Source: Cinnamomum chago (taxonomy: Eukaryota > Streptophyta > Magnoliopsida > Laurales > Lauraceae). From it: a stretch of DNA of 64,000 bases. Below are positions 13,000-26,182 of this stretch, in pieces. The notes beneath the pieces are model-generated. The model saw only the letters and a program-made list of their open reading frames with translations. It made no database searches and was not told the origin of the DNA. Numbering within the stretch: the first letter of the stretch is position 1; each line of letters starts with the position of its first letter. Position numbers and translations under genes: made by a program. The stretch lies in assembly GCA_038049695.1 (NCBI GenBank), contig CP142455.1:21613501-21677500 (forward strand), written 5' to 3'.

Positions 13000-13972
13000 T
13001 GTTGGGTTTTTAGTTTCAAAACATTCTAAAGGTGGTTTTTGTAAAAAGTTGTTTTGTCTTTTCTCTTGTTGCTTTATGGGTTGTATAGGCTTATGGAAAA
13101 CAACACATCCCACATTGCTCAAGTTCAACTTTTGAGGTGGGTTTATATGTGTTTTCATTCCTTTACATTTTAAGTATCTTTGAAGGCTTTTGCCATGGGC
13201 CCTATGCGCGCACGCGAGCCAGGCCCAACCCGGGGTGCTGGGTCCGGAAAACGTTTAACCGGGCGTGCGTCCGCGACGCGCATCCTGCGTGTATATCGCG
13301 CGCAGGGGGGGTGCAAATCCCGGTCGGCTGGCCTAGAGGGACCCATATATTGATATAGAAATGGCAACCTTTTGCCATTATTTTTAATGATGATTTTAAA
13401 CCTTCCTTTAATCGTTGTTAACGTTGTGAAATTAAACCTGTTTTTAAAACGTTGATTAACGTTGTGGATTAATCTTTTAAACCTGCTTTTAAAACGTTGA
13501 TTAACGTTGTGAATTAATGTGGATTAATCACTGTTTTAATGTGGATTAAATATGGCCCAACGGAATACTATTCCAATATATATTAGGGCTATCTGCGCAT
13601 TTGAAAGATAGAAAAAATCCGTTTTCCTCTTCTTCTTCTTCTCTCTGTTTTTTCCCTCTGAGCATTAACAAAAGGGAGTCTGCTACATTCGGGCCTGAGT
13701 TGCGACCAGAGCCTGAAGCGAGAAGGCCGTTGTATCCTGGGGGCAGTTCTGCTGAGAACCTTCGCAACTGGGAATAGAATCCAGGGGGCGGAACTCGTCC
13801 TAAAGAGAGCGTCATCAGACGTGCCTCGGTCACAGTTCTTCTGCTGTTGCTGATCTACGCTCTTCTTTTTCCACCTACAAGTCACAGTTGCAGCCTTCTT
13901 CAATCGGGTACTTTTGTTCCATTTACATTCTGTTTTACAGAACCATCTGCTCTGTAGCCAGTAGAATCAACA
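13000..13972 (+). repeat. Copia LTR, copy 3
   Basis: TGTTG-to-CAACA copy, 5455 bp after copy 2. It lies between the full-start unit at 8545 and the short-start unit at 14009. Confidence 0.8.
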
Positions 13973-14008
13973 ATTTTAGGACGAATTCCCTCTCCTGCTA
14001 TCAAGTTC

Positions 14009-17000
14009 ATGCACCAGGACCTAGTTCGGTTGGATAACTTTGATGGATCTAATTTTCGACGTTGGCAGCAGAAAGTCTTATTTCTGCTGACATCTTTGAA
14101 AATTGCATATGTCCTTACCGAACCATGCCCTGATCGTGAAGAAGGACCAGGTGGCTCTTATGCACGGAAGAAATGGAAAGAACACGATTACCTGTGCAAG
14201 AGCCATATCTTAAACCTTGTAGCAGACAACATCTATAACATGTATTCTGAAGCCCGATCTGCTAAAGACCTCTGGAGAGATCTTGATAAAAAATATAAAA
14301 CAGAGGAGTCTGGAGCTAAGAAATATGCGGTTGGTCGCTATCTGAATTTCAAGATGGTAGATGACAAACCCATTCTTCCTCAAGTACATGATTTACAAAC
14401 TATTGTTAATGAAATTGTTAAAGAAGGGATCCGAATCGATGAACAGTTCCAAGTGGCTACAGTTATTGAAAAACTACCACCCACTTGGAAGGATATACAG
14501 AAAACCCTTCGACACAAGAGAAGGGACTATTCTTTGGAGCGCCTTCAGCGCTACTTGAGAATTGAGGAAGAAGCCCGAAATAGTGATCAGAAGGATTTGG
14601 CTGAGAATGGTGGCAGAATAAACTTAGCTGAATCTAAATCACAAGGTGATGGTGAAAAGAAAGGGAAATTTAACCAAAATCTGAGCAGGAATAAGCAGTC
14701 TAATCCTTCCTTTAAGAGGAAGAATTCGAAGCAAAACCAGAACAAAAAGTTCAGTAATCAAGGCCAGAACAAAAATCAAGGGACTGTCAAGCCACAGGCT
14801 AAAGGCAGTTGCTTTGTTTGTGGCAAGCCTGGACACTTTGCAAGAGAATGTCGTCACCGGAAAAAAGGACCACAACAATATCAAGCAACCAAGCCTCAAG
14901 CTAATGTTGCTGAAGCCGAACAGTTTGTTGCTGTTCTGTCTGAGGTAAATGCTGTCAGCACAGCAAAGAGCGAAGGATGGTGGATTGACACCGGTGCAAC
15001 CAACCATGTCACTTTTGATAGAAATCAGTTCAAGACCTATGAGAAGGTCACGAATGATTGTAAACTCGCTCTGGGAACTACCGTTACTACTCAAGTAATC
15101 GGTAAAGGGAAGGTTGAAATTCAGTTCACTTCCGGGAAGACAGTAACACTGCTGAACGTCTTTCATGCACCAGAATTAAGAAAGAACCTTGTGTCTGGTT
15201 ATCTTCTTAATAAGGCCGGATTTAAACAGGTAATAGAATCCGACCAATTTGTGATCACCAAGAAAGGTGTTTTTGTGGGTAAGGGTTATGCATGTGAGAA
15301 TATGTTTAAACTGAATATTGTCAATAATAATATTGCATCTTCTTCTGCTTATATTATCGCTTCAGTTGATGAATGGCATGGTAGATTAGGTCACATTAAT
15401 TTCAGAACTATGAGAAATATGAGTAATGATGGATTAATTGATAAATATGATGATGATCATAAGAAATGTATTATATGCTCTCAATCCAAAATTACTCGTA
15501 AGCCATTTAAACATGTGGAAAGGGAATCAGCCTTACTTCAATTGGTTCATTCTGATATATGTGATCTAAGTAATACTATGACTAGAGGTGGTAAATATTA
15601 TTTTATTACTTTTATTGATGATTGTTCTAGGTATTCTTATGTATACTTATTAAGAACTAAAGATGAAGCACTATCTAAATTTCAAGTTTATGTGACTGAA
15701 GTTGAAAATAAACTGAATAGAAAGGTAGTGACATTCAGAAGTGATGGAGGTGGAGAATACACCTCAAAAGATTTTTTAGACTATTGTGAATCTAAAGGAA
15801 TTAAGAGAACTTGTACTGCCCCATATACACCCCAACAAAATGGTATAGCAGAAAGGAAAAATAGGACTTTGATTGAAATGGTTAATTCTATGTTAATATC
15901 ATCTGGGAGTCCTAAAAACTTATGGGGTGAAGCACTGTTGACTGCCTGTTACATCTTAAATAGAGTTTTACATTCTAAAACTAATAGAACACCTTTTGAG
16001 ATTTGGGAAGGGAGAAAGCCTAACCTTAGATACTTTAGAGTTTGGGGGTGTTTAGCACATGTCAGGATAGTAGATCCAAAAAGACCTAAATTAGGACCCC
16101 ACTCATGGGAGTGTGTTTTCATTGGCTATGCACAAGATAGTGCTGCCTACAGATTCATGAAATTAGAAGATCTAAGCCTAGTTGAATCTAGAGATGCAGA
16201 CTTCTTTGAAGACCTTTTTCCTTTTAAAACTAAGTTTACATCAGAACCTTCTTCATTTAATAGAGTACTAGAAACTCATGAGCAAGAAGAAACTCAACCT
16301 AGAAGGAGTAAGAGACAAAGAACAGCTACTAGTTTTGGTCCTGACTTTGAAACCTATCTAGTAGAGGAAGATCCATTTACTTTCCAGGAGGCTATGACTG
16401 CTCATGATGCTGTCTTTTGGAAGGAAGCATTAGATGATGAAATTGAATCTATTTTAGCCAATAATACCTGGGAATTAACTGACTTACCTTTAGGTACTAA
16501 ACCTTTAGGTTGCAAGTGGGTTCTCAAGAAAAAACTTAGGCCTGATGGATCAATAGAGAAATATAAAGCCAGGCTAGTAGCCAAAGGCTTTAGGCAAAAA
16601 GAAGGAATTGACTTCTTTGATACTTATTCCCCTGTGTCTAGAATCAGTTCTATTAGACTCTTGATTGCTATTGCTGCTGTTCATAATTTGATTATACATC
16701 AGATGGATGTCAAAACTGCTTTTCTAAATGGAGATTTGGAAGAGGAAATTTATATGGATCAACCAGAAGGCTATGTCATAAAAGGACAAGAACATAAGGT
16801 GTGTAAATTAATTAAATCCTTATATGGACTAAAACAAGCACCTAAACAATGGCATATGAAATTTGATGAGGTAATTCTATCTTATGGCTTCAAAATAAAC
16901 GAAGCTGAAAAATGTATTTATTATAAATCTAATGGTTGTTCAACAATTATAATCTGCTTATATGTTGATGATTTACTAATATTTGGCTCTGACATGGAAA

Positions 17001-17872
17001 GCATCAAAGATATAAAGAGATTTCTCTCTCATAACTTTGATATGAAAGACTTGGGAGAAGCAAATGTAATATTGGGAATTAAAATTATAAGAGATGATTC
17101 TGGAATCAAGTTATCTCAATCACATTACATTGAAAAAATATTGAGGAAATATGATCATTTTGATTGTAAACCAGTGTCTACTCCTTTTGATCCTAGTATT
17201 AAATTAGTAAAAAATGATGGTCAATGTGTATCTCAACTTGATTATGCAAGTGTAATTGGTAGCTTAATGTATGCTATGAATTGTACTCGTCCTGATATAG
17301 CTTATGCAGTCAGTAAATTGAGTAGATATACCAGTAACCCTGGTATAGAACATTGGAAAGCTGTATCTAGAGTACTTAAGTATTTAAAGAATACTATAGA
17401 CTTTGCATTGTATTATTCTGGTTATCCACCTGTAGTTGAGTGTTACAGCGATGCTGACTGGAATTCAGACTTAGATGATTCTAAGTCTACAAGTGGATAT
17501 ATTTTCACTTTGGGAGGAGCTGCAGTATCTTGGAAATCAAAGAAACAAACTGCAATTTCTCATTCCACTAAAGATTCAGAATTCCTGGCTCTAGGAGCTG
17601 CTGCGATGGAATCTGAATGGATTAGAAATTTATTATTTGATATTCCTTTGTGGACTAAACCTATTCCTCCTATTATTATTCATTGTGATAACACTGCAGC
17701 AATAATTACTGCTAACAATACCACGTATAATGGAAAGTCTAGACAAGTGCGACTACAACATAGCTATGTGAGACAATTACTCAATGGAGGAGTAATTTCA
17801 ATTGATTATGTGAGATCAAAGGATAACTTAGCAGATCCTTTGACAAAAGGCCTTGCAAGGGAAAAAAATTAA
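14009..17872 (+). CDS. Copia gag-pol polyprotein, short-start form (1287 aa), second copy
   Basis: The translation is identical to the product at 3114-6977 and it carries the same 15-bp loss, so the first Met again aligns with codon 9 of the full-start form. Sharing the same deletion with the unit two places to the left, but not with the units on either side, indicates that a two-unit block was duplicated. Zinc knuckle, protease, integrase, RT and RNase H motifs are all intact. Confidence 0.9.
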   Translation: MHQDLVRLDNFDGSNFRRWQQKVLFLLTSLKIAYVLTEPCPDREEGPGGSYARKKWKEHDYLCKSHILNLVADNIYNMYSEARSAKDLWRDLDKKYKTEESGAKKYAVGRYLNFKMVDDKPILPQVHDLQTIVNEIVKEGIRIDEQFQVATVIEKLPPTWKDIQKTLRHKRRDYSLERLQRYLRIEEEARNSDQKDLAENGGRINLAESKSQGDGEKKGKFNQNLSRNKQSNPSFKRKNSKQNQNKKFSNQGQNKNQGTVKPQAKGSCFVCGKPGHFARECRHRKKGPQQYQATKPQANVAEAEQFVAVLSEVNAVSTAKSEGWWIDTGATNHVTFDRNQFKTYEKVTNDCKLALGTTVTTQVIGKGKVEIQFTSGKTVTLLNVFHAPELRKNLVSGYLLNKAGFKQVIESDQFVITKKGVFVGKGYACENMFKLNIVNNNIASSSAYIIASVDEWHGRLGHINFRTMRNMSNDGLIDKYDDDHKKCIICSQSKITRKPFKHVERESALLQLVHSDICDLSNTMTRGGKYYFITFIDDCSRYSYVYLLRTKDEALSKFQVYVTEVENKLNRKVVTFRSDGGGEYTSKDFLDYCESKGIKRTCTAPYTPQQNGIAERKNRTLIEMVNSMLISSGSPKNLWGEALLTACYILNRVLHSKTNRTPFEIWEGRKPNLRYFRVWGCLAHVRIVDPKRPKLGPHSWECVFIGYAQDSAAYRFMKLEDLSLVESRDADFFEDLFPFKTKFTSEPSSFNRVLETHEQEETQPRRSKRQRTATSFGPDFETYLVEEDPFTFQEAMTAHDAVFWKEALDDEIESILANNTWELTDLPLGTKPLGCKWVLKKKLRPDGSIEKYKARLVAKGFRQKEGIDFFDTYSPVSRISSIRLLIAIAAVHNLIIHQMDVKTAFLNGDLEEEIYMDQPEGYVIKGQEHKVCKLIKSLYGLKQAPKQWHMKFDEVILSYGFKINEAEKCIYYKSNGCSTIIICLYVDDLLIFGSDMESIKDIKRFLSHNFDMKDLGEANVILGIKIIRDDSGIKLSQSHYIEKILRKYDHFDCKPVSTPFDPSIKLVKNDGQCVSQLDYASVIGSLMYAMNCTRPDIAYAVSKLSRYTSNPGIEHWKAVSRVLKYLKNTIDFALYYSGYPPVVECYSDADWNSDLDDSKSTSGYIFTLGGAAVSWKSKKQTAISHSTKDSEFLALGAAAMESEWIRNLLFDIPLWTKPIPPIIIHCDNTAAIITANNTTYNGKSRQVRLQHSYVRQLLNGGVISIDYVRSKDNLADPLTKGLAREKN

Positions 17873-18439
17873 AGAAACAACTAAAGGGATGGGTCTTAAG
17901 CCCATAAATCATCAATAGTGGGAACCCAACCTAATGACCGGAGATCCCGAGAATTAGGTTCAATGGGAAAAACAAGCTATCTCGATGATGTGAAGTACCG
18001 ACAAATAGAGTATGATTACTCAGAACTCATCCCTGTTGTGTTTGACTCATTTGATGGTTGGTACTTAACCTGTAGCGAATTAGGTTGAATTTAATTCTTA
18101 ATGAGATCTATAGCCTATATGGTGGGGTGCACAGCTGCAGGAGCACTCTTGATAGACTCACCTATATGAGTGTGGAAGTGGGGCCGCTTCCTATGAGAAT
18201 TTGGGCAGATTCTCTAGAGCACTCATGAAATCCGGGATTAAGCACATGGCCGTAAAGTGCTGACCTCATGACTCCAAGATCAATCTTGACATAATTTTGA
18301 ACTGATATAAAAAGTTGAAGTTCAAGAAATCTTTCACTTCAATTTTTAAAGGTTTGAAATTATGTCATGACGGTAAGGTTCAAGCCTGGTCACCTTACCA
18401 GTGAAATGCTCTTTAAATATTTTGAAACAAGGGGGAGAT

Positions 18440-19412
18440 TGTTGGGTTTTTAGTTTCAAAACATTCTAAAGGTGGTTTTTGTAAAAAGTTGTTTTGTCTT
18501 TTCTCTTGTTGCTTTATGGGTTGTATAGGCTTATGGAAAACAACACATCCCACATTGCTCAAGTTCAACTTTTGAGGTGGGTTTATATGTGTTTTCATTC
18601 CTTTACATTTTAAGTATCTTTGAAGGCTTTTGCCATGGGCCCTATGCGCGCACGCGAGCCAGGCCCAACCCGGGGTGCTGGGTCCGGAAAACGTTTAACC
18701 GGGCGTGCGTCCGCGACGCGCATCCTGCGTGTATATCGCGCGCAGGGGGGGTGCAAATCCCGGTCGGCTGGCCTAGAGGGACCCATATATTGATATAGAA
18801 ATGGCAACCTTTTGCCATTATTTTTAATGATGATTTTAAACCTTCCTTTAATCGTTGTTAACGTTGTGAAATTAAACCTGTTTTTAAAACGTTGATTAAC
18901 GTTGTGGATTAATCTTTTAAACCTGCTTTTAAAACGTTGATTAACGTTGTGAATTAATGTGGATTAATCACTGTTTTAATGTGGATTAAATATGGCCCAA
19001 CGGAATACTATTCCAATATATATTAGGGCTATCTGCGCATTTGAAAGATAGAAAAAATCCGTTTTCCTCTTCTTCTTCTTCTCTCTGTTTTTTCCCTCTG
19101 AGCATTAACAAAAGGGAGTCTGCTACATTCGGGCCTGAGTTGCGACCAGAGCCTGAAGCGAGAAGGCCGTTGTATCCTGGGGGCAGTTCTGCTGAGAACC
19201 TTCGCAACTGGGAATAGAATCCAGGGGGCGGAACTCGTCCTAAAGAGAGCGTCATCAGACGTGCCTCGGTCACAGTTCTTCTGCTGTTGCTGATCTACGC
19301 TCTTCTTTTTCCACCTACAAGTCACAGTTGCAGCCTTCTTCAATCGGGTACTTTTGTTCCATTTACATTCTGTTTTACAGAACCATCTGCTCTGTAGCCA
19401 GTAGAATCAACA
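18440..19412 (+). repeat. Copia LTR, copy 4
   Basis: TGTTG-to-CAACA copy, 5440 bp after copy 3, shared by the short-start unit to its left and the full-start unit to its right. Confidence 0.8.
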
Positions 19413-19439
19413 ATTTTAGGACGAATTCCCTCTCCTGCT

Positions 19440-22400
19440 ATGGCTACTTCTGCTATCAAGTTCATGCACCAGGACCTAGTTCGGTTGGATAACTTTGATG
19501 GATCTAATTTTCGACGTTGGCAGCAGAAAGTCTTATTTCTGCTGACATCTTTGAAAATTGCATATGTCCTTACCGAACCATGCCCTGATCGTGAAGAAGG
19601 ACCAGGTGGCTCTTATGCACGGAAGAAATGGAAAGAACACGATTACCTGTGCAAGAGCCATATCTTAAACCTTGTAGCAGACAACATCTATAACATGTAT
19701 TCTGAAGCCCGATCTGCTAAAGACCTCTGGAGAGATCTTGATAAAAAATATAAAACAGAGGAGTCTGGAGCTAAGAAATATGCGGTTGGTCGCTATCTGA
19801 ATTTCAAGATGGTAGATGACAAACCCATTCTTCCTCAAGTACATGATTTACAAACTATTGTTAATGAAATTGTTAAAGAAGGGATCCGAATCGATGAACA
19901 GTTCCAAGTGGCTACAGTTATTGAAAAACTACCACCCACTTGGAAGGATATACAGAAAACCCTTCGACACAAGAGAAGGGACTATTCTTTGGAGCGCCTT
20001 CAGCGCTACTTGAGAATTGAGGAAGAAGCCCGAAATAGTGATCAGAAGGATTTGGCTGAGAATGGTGGCAGAATAAACTTAGCTGAATCTAAATCACAAG
20101 GTGATGGTGAAAAGAAAGGGAAATTTAACCAAAATCTGAGCAGGAATAAGCAGTCTAATCCTTCCTTTAAGAGGAAGAATTCGAAGCAAAACCAGAACAA
20201 AAAGTTCAGTAATCAAGGCCAGAACAAAAATCAAGGGACTGTCAAGCCACAGGCTAAAGGCAGTTGCTTTGTTTGTGGCAAGCCTGGACACTTTGCAAGA
20301 GAATGTCGTCACCGGAAAAAAGGACCACAACAATATCAAGCAACCAAGCCTCAAGCTAATGTTGCTGAAGCCGAACAGTTTGTTGCTGTTCTGTCTGAGG
20401 TAAATGCTGTCAGCACAGCAAAGAGCGAAGGATGGTGGATTGACACCGGTGCAACCAACCATGTCACTTTTGATAGAAATCAGTTCAAGACCTATGAGAA
20501 GGTCACGAATGATTGTAAACTCGCTCTGGGAACTACCGTTACTACTCAAGTAATCGGTAAAGGGAAGGTTGAAATTCAGTTCACTTCCGGGAAGACAGTA
20601 ACACTGCTGAACGTCTTTCATGCACCAGAATTAAGAAAGAACCTTGTGTCTGGTTATCTTCTTAATAAGGCCGGATTTAAACAGGTAATAGAATCCGACC
20701 AATTTGTGATCACCAAGAAAGGTGTTTTTGTGGGTAAGGGTTATGCATGTGAGAATATGTTTAAACTGAATATTGTCAATAATAATATTGCATCTTCTTC
20801 TGCTTATATTATCGCTTCAGTTGATGAATGGCATGGTAGATTAGGTCACATTAATTTCAGAACTATGAGAAATATGAGTAATGATGGATTAATTGATAAA
20901 TATGATGATGATCATAAGAAATGTATTATATGCTCTCAATCCAAAATTACTCGTAAGCCATTTAAACATGTGGAAAGGGAATCAGCCTTACTTCAATTGG
21001 TTCATTCTGATATATGTGATCTAAGTAATACTATGACTAGAGGTGGTAAATATTATTTTATTACTTTTATTGATGATTGTTCTAGGTATTCTTATGTATA
21101 CTTATTAAGAACTAAAGATGAAGCACTATCTAAATTTCAAGTTTATGTGACTGAAGTTGAAAATAAACTGAATAGAAAGGTAGTGACATTCAGAAGTGAT
21201 GGAGGTGGAGAATACACCTCAAAAGATTTTTTAGACTATTGTGAATCTAAAGGAATTAAGAGAACTTGTACTGCCCCATATACACCCCAACAAAATGGTA
21301 TAGCAGAAAGGAAAAATAGGACTTTGATTGAAATGGTTAATTCTATGTTAATATCATCTGGGAGTCCTAAAAACTTATGGGGTGAAGCACTGTTGACTGC
21401 CTGTTACATCTTAAATAGAGTTTTACATTCTAAAACTAATAGAACACCTTTTGAGATTTGGGAAGGGAGAAAGCCTAACCTTAGATACTTTAGAGTTTGG
21501 GGGTGTTTAGCACATGTCAGGATAGTAGATCCAAAAAGACCTAAATTAGGACCCCACTCATGGGAGTGTGTTTTCATTGGCTATGCACAAGATAGTGCTG
21601 CCTACAGATTCATGAAATTAGAAGATCTAAGCCTAGTTGAATCTAGAGATGCAGACTTCTTTGAAGACCTTTTTCCTTTTAAAACTAAGTTTACATCAGA
21701 ACCTTCTTCATTTAATAGAGTACTAGAAACTCATGAGCAAGAAGAAACTCAACCTAGAAGGAGTAAGAGACAAAGAACAGCTACTAGTTTTGGTCCTGAC
21801 TTTGAAACCTATCTAGTAGAGGAAGATCCATTTACTTTCCAGGAGGCTATGACTGCTCATGATGCTGTCTTTTGGAAGGAAGCATTAGATGATGAAATTG
21901 AATCTATTTTAGCCAATAATACCTGGGAATTAACTGACTTACCTTTAGGTACTAAACCTTTAGGTTGCAAGTGGGTTCTCAAGAAAAAACTTAGGCCTGA
22001 TGGATCAATAGAGAAATATAAAGCCAGGCTAGTAGCCAAAGGCTTTAGGCAAAAAGAAGGAATTGACTTCTTTGATACTTATTCCCCTGTGTCTAGAATC
22101 AGTTCTATTAGACTCTTGATTGCTATTGCTGCTGTTCATAATTTGATTATACATCAGATGGATGTCAAAACTGCTTTTCTAAATGGAGATTTGGAAGAGG
22201 AAATTTATATGGATCAACCAGAAGGCTATGTCATAAAAGGACAAGAACATAAGGTGTGTAAATTAATTAAATCCTTATATGGACTAAAACAAGCACCTAA
22301 ACAATGGCATATGAAATTTGATGAGGTAATTCTATCTTATGGCTTCAAAATAAACGAAGCTGAAAAATGTATTTATTATAAATCTAATGGTTGTTCAACA

Positions 22401-23327
22401 ATTATAATCTGCTTATATGTTGATGATTTACTAATATTTGGCTCTGACATGGAAAGCATCAAAGATATAAAGAGATTTCTCTCTCATAACTTTGATATGA
22501 AAGACTTGGGAGAAGCAAATGTAATATTGGGAATTAAAATTATAAGAGATGATTCTGGAATCAAGTTATCTCAATCACATTACATTGAAAAAATATTGAG
22601 GAAATATGATCATTTTGATTGTAAACCAGTGTCTACTCCTTTTGATCCTAGTATTAAATTAGTAAAAAATGATGGTCAATGTGTATCTCAACTTGATTAT
22701 GCAAGTGTAATTGGTAGCTTAATGTATGCTATGAATTGTACTCGTCCTGATATAGCTTATGCAGTCAGTAAATTGAGTAGATATACCAGTAACCCTGGTA
22801 TAGAACATTGGAAAGCTGTATCTAGAGTACTTAAGTATTTAAAGAATACTATAGACTTTGCATTGTATTATTCTGGTTATCCACCTGTAGTTGAGTGTTA
22901 CAGCGATGCTGACTGGAATTCAGACTTAGATGATTCTAAGTCTACAAGTGGATATATTTTCACTTTGGGAGGAGCTGCAGTATCTTGGAAATCAAAGAAA
23001 CAAACTGCAATTTCTCATTCCACTAAAGATTCAGAATTCCTGGCTCTAGGAGCTGCTGCGATGGAATCTGAATGGATTAGAAATTTATTATTTGATATTC
23101 CTTTGTGGACTAAACCTATTCCTCCTATTATTATTCATTGTGATAACACTGCAGCAATAATTACTGCTAACAATACCACGTATAATGGAAAGTCTAGACA
23201 AGTGCGACTACAACATAGCTATGTGAGACAATTACTCAATGGAGGAGTAATTTCAATTGATTATGTGAGATCAAAGGATAACTTAGCAGATCCTTTGACA
23301 AAAGGCCTTGCAAGGGAAAAAAATTAA
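19440..23327 (+). CDS. Copia gag-pol polyprotein, full-start form (1295 aa), second copy
   Basis: The translation is identical to the product at 8545-12432, including the MATSAIKF start. It is the last complete gag-pol of the array. Full identity over nearly 1300 residues, and of the other-frame translations as well, points to very recent duplication, gene conversion, or artificial expansion. The integrity of RT and integrase motifs gives no sign of decay. Confidence 0.95.
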   Translation: MATSAIKFMHQDLVRLDNFDGSNFRRWQQKVLFLLTSLKIAYVLTEPCPDREEGPGGSYARKKWKEHDYLCKSHILNLVADNIYNMYSEARSAKDLWRDLDKKYKTEESGAKKYAVGRYLNFKMVDDKPILPQVHDLQTIVNEIVKEGIRIDEQFQVATVIEKLPPTWKDIQKTLRHKRRDYSLERLQRYLRIEEEARNSDQKDLAENGGRINLAESKSQGDGEKKGKFNQNLSRNKQSNPSFKRKNSKQNQNKKFSNQGQNKNQGTVKPQAKGSCFVCGKPGHFARECRHRKKGPQQYQATKPQANVAEAEQFVAVLSEVNAVSTAKSEGWWIDTGATNHVTFDRNQFKTYEKVTNDCKLALGTTVTTQVIGKGKVEIQFTSGKTVTLLNVFHAPELRKNLVSGYLLNKAGFKQVIESDQFVITKKGVFVGKGYACENMFKLNIVNNNIASSSAYIIASVDEWHGRLGHINFRTMRNMSNDGLIDKYDDDHKKCIICSQSKITRKPFKHVERESALLQLVHSDICDLSNTMTRGGKYYFITFIDDCSRYSYVYLLRTKDEALSKFQVYVTEVENKLNRKVVTFRSDGGGEYTSKDFLDYCESKGIKRTCTAPYTPQQNGIAERKNRTLIEMVNSMLISSGSPKNLWGEALLTACYILNRVLHSKTNRTPFEIWEGRKPNLRYFRVWGCLAHVRIVDPKRPKLGPHSWECVFIGYAQDSAAYRFMKLEDLSLVESRDADFFEDLFPFKTKFTSEPSSFNRVLETHEQEETQPRRSKRQRTATSFGPDFETYLVEEDPFTFQEAMTAHDAVFWKEALDDEIESILANNTWELTDLPLGTKPLGCKWVLKKKLRPDGSIEKYKARLVAKGFRQKEGIDFFDTYSPVSRISSIRLLIAIAAVHNLIIHQMDVKTAFLNGDLEEEIYMDQPEGYVIKGQEHKVCKLIKSLYGLKQAPKQWHMKFDEVILSYGFKINEAEKCIYYKSNGCSTIIICLYVDDLLIFGSDMESIKDIKRFLSHNFDMKDLGEANVILGIKIIRDDSGIKLSQSHYIEKILRKYDHFDCKPVSTPFDPSIKLVKNDGQCVSQLDYASVIGSLMYAMNCTRPDIAYAVSKLSRYTSNPGIEHWKAVSRVLKYLKNTIDFALYYSGYPPVVECYSDADWNSDLDDSKSTSGYIFTLGGAAVSWKSKKQTAISHSTKDSEFLALGAAAMESEWIRNLLFDIPLWTKPIPPIIIHCDNTAAIITANNTTYNGKSRQVRLQHSYVRQLLNGGVISIDYVRSKDNLADPLTKGLAREKN

Positions 23328-23894
23328 AGAAACAACTAAAGGGATGGGTCTTAAGCCCATAAATCATCAATAGTGGGAACCCAACCTAATGACCGGAGAT
23401 CCCGAGAATTAGGTTCAATGGGAAAAACAAGCTATCTCGATGATGTGAAGTACCGACAAATAGAGTATGATTACTCAGAACTCATCCCTGTTGTGTTTGA
23501 CTCATTTGATGGTTGGTACTTAACCTGTAGCGAATTAGGTTGAATTTAATTCTTAATGAGATCTATAGCCTATATGGTGGGGTGCACAGCTGCAGGAGCA
23601 CTCTTGATAGACTCACCTATATGAGTGTGGAAGTGGGGCCGCTTCCTATGAGAATTTGGGCAGATTCTCTAGAGCACTCATGAAATCCGGGATTAAGCAC
23701 ATGGCCGTAAAGTGCTGACCTCATGACTCCAAGATCAATCTTGACATAATTTTGAACTGATATAAAAAGTTGAAGTTCAAGAAATCTTTCACTTCAATTT
23801 TTAAAGGTTTGAAATTATGTCATGACGGTAAGGTTCAAGCCTGGTCACCTTACCAGTGAAATGCTCTTTAAATATTTTGAAACAAGGGGGAGAT

Positions 23895-24867
23895 TGTTGG
23901 GTTTTTAGTTTCAAAACATTCTAAAGGTGGTTTTTGTAAAAAGTTGTTTTGTCTTTTCTCTTGTTGCTTTATGGGTTGTATAGGCTTATGGAAAACAACA
24001 CATCCCACATTGCTCAAGTTCAACTTTTGAGGTGGGTTTATATGTGTTTTCATTCCTTTACATTTTAAGTATCTTTGAAGGCTTTTGCCATGGGCCCTAT
24101 GCGCGCACGCGAGCCAGGCCCAACCCGGGGTGCTGGGTCCGGAAAACGTTTAACCGGGCGTGCGTCCGCGACGCGCATCCTGCGTGTATATCGCGCGCAG
24201 GGGGGGTGCAAATCCCGGTCAGCTGGCCTAGAGGGACCCATATATTGATATAGAAATGGCAACCTTTTGCCATTATTTTTAATGATGATTTTAAACCTTC
24301 CTTTAATCGTTGTTAACGTTGTGAAATTAAACCTGTTTTTAAAACGTTGATTAACGTTGTGGATTAATCTTTTAAACCTGCTTTTAAAACGTTGATTAAC
24401 GTTGTGAATTAATGTGGATTAATCACTGTTTTAATGTGGATTAAATATGGCCCAACGGAATACTATTCCAATATATATTAGGGCTATCTGCGCATTTGAA
24501 AGATAGAAAAAATCCGTTTTCCTCTTCTTCTTCTTCTCTCTGTTTTTTCCCTCTGAGCATTAACAAAAGGGAGTCTGCTACATTCGGGCCTGAGTTGCGA
24601 CCAGAGCCTGAAGCGAGAAGGCCGTTGTATCCTGGGGGCAGTTCTGCTGAGAACCTTCGCAACTGGGAATAGAATCCAGGGGGCGGAACTCGCCCTAAAG
24701 AGAGCGTCATCAGACGTGCCTCGGTCACAGTTCTTCTGCTGTTGCTGATCTACGCTCTTCTTTTTCCACCTACAAGTCACAGTTGCAGCCTTCTTCAATC
24801 GGGTACTTTTGTTCCATTTACATTCTGTTTTACAGAACCATCTGCTCTGTAGCCAGTAGAATCAACA
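23895..24867 (+). repeat. Copia LTR, copy 5 (array-terminal, two substitutions)
   Basis: Differs from the other four copies at 24221 (A instead of G, consistent with CpG deamination) and 24693 (C instead of T). These were the only differences I saw in 973 bp. Being the outermost copy, it may have escaped the homogenisation that keeps the inner copies identical. Confidence 0.8.
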
Positions 24868-24930
24868 ATTTTAGGACGAATTCCCTCTCCTGCTATGGCT
24901 ACTTCTGCTATCAAGTTCATGCACCAGGAC
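24868..24930 (+). pseudogene. Truncated leader and first 12 gag codons at the array edge
   Basis: After LTR 5 the leader and gag start (ATG at 24895, full-start form) match the intact units exactly up to CACCAGGAC at 24930. Unrelated sequence (AATACCATCG) then begins. The right-hand unit is therefore cut 36 bases into gag, so the array does not end at an LTR edge as a normal insertion would. Confidence 0.9.
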
Positions 24931-25457
24931 AATACCATCGTCACATTACATGATGACCCAGAAAAAATTTCATGAGCCCCAATGTATGACACAAGGCCCA
25001 ACCTTAGAATTCATCTAGCTTTCAGTTCTCATGCAAGTGACACCCAGTCACCAACAAATATTTTATCCTTGACATGATAGCCCCCATCATGGGTGACCAA
25101 TGGACAGACCTTTAACCAATGGACAGACTTTCTCCTTGGTTAGAAAGATCCTAACCATCCAAGTTGGGCCTTCCGATAAATGTGAATTGTTGCATTTTCT
25201 TAACTAGATTTGCTGGCCGCCCATTGGAAGGAAAAATCCACATGGGATGGGACAATGTGAAGAGGTCCAAAGTCAAGCATTAGGTTGGCTCGCTGAATTG
25301 TATTCCTTAGAATACATTCCGGAATAAATAACATGCATATGGATACACTGAAGTCGAGCATTTAAAAAATTTAGGCACTTTAACCGATTGGCTTCCACAA
25401 AAAAACGACACTAAATAGCAGATGTGCTTACATGTAAGATAGAGTTTTACAAGCAGG
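24931..25457. other. Intergenic sequence between copia array and hAT element
   Basis: No coding or structural signal is recognised. A short repeated phrase, AATGGACAGAC, occurs twice near 25100. No target-site duplication of the array could be identified here. Confidence 0.5.
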
Positions 25458-26182
25458 TAGAGATGTCAAATGGGCCGGCATACATGGCACGGCAAGCCCA
25501 GCACCGGATTCAACAACTCGTGGCCTGGCCCAACCCAGCTAGGCCTGGTCAATAGCATGGCCGTTAGGCACGACCTATGTCACGGGCTGTGCTGGCCAAG
25601 GGGCCTGGCACGTTAGGCACGATTGGGCATGGCACGACACAGCCCAGCCAGTCTCCTCCGTGCTTAACGGGTTGACAAGGCACTCCTAGTTAGGCATGAT
25701 GAACGGCCATATTTTGGAAAAAAAGTCCATTTTACGCACCCAACGGCTATATATAGTCACTTTTTTAAAATGTCCATTTTACCCCCCAACAACCATAAAG
25801 CAGTCATATAAGGGGGTATTTTGTGTCTTTTTGAATTTTACAAAGTCTATAAATACCCACCCCTCATTCTCATTTCTCACCAAAATTTTACAACTCTCTC
25901 ACTCTCTCTACACTCTCAAACTCTCGCAAAGCATTCAACTCCCTCTCACTCTCTCTAAAAAAGTTTTTGGAGGACCACAAATCATGTCATCAAGAGACAA
26001 AATTACAGAGGTCTTAAAAAATTTGGAGGTATTTATATCATTTAAATTTGAAATTCCATATTTATAAGTTTACAATATATTATATTAACTCTCATCTTCT
26101 CCCATTTCTTATATTAGTTATCACAAAAAAGGTTATTACTATTATTATATATCTTTTTTCTTTCAAATTTCATGTTTTAGAT

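Larger units (their letters stand above)
1..24930 (+). mobile_element. Head-to-tail tandem array of a Ty1/copia LTR retrotransposon
   Basis: The same LTR-gag-pol unit recurs with LTR starts at 2105, 7545, 13000, 18440 and 23895, giving periods of 5440, 5455, 5440 and 5455 bp. Neighbouring units share one LTR, as expected from unequal or circle-mediated recombination between LTRs rather than from independent insertions, which would each bring two LTRs and a target duplication. Gag-pol translations are identical over shared length. The array runs off the left edge and stops at 24930 inside gag codon 12, where unrelated sequence begins. No target-site duplication can be tested because the left end is outside the window. 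Over-expansion during assembly is a real alternative. The polyprotein resembles plant Tork/TNT1-type copia elements; that lineage call is tentative. Confidence 0.95.

Noticed and set aside
25696-26067. 123-residue plus-strand frame in the left part of the hAT element
   Set aside because: Covers subterminal and leader sequence upstream of the transposase start; composition is low-complexity and it has no hAT similarity.
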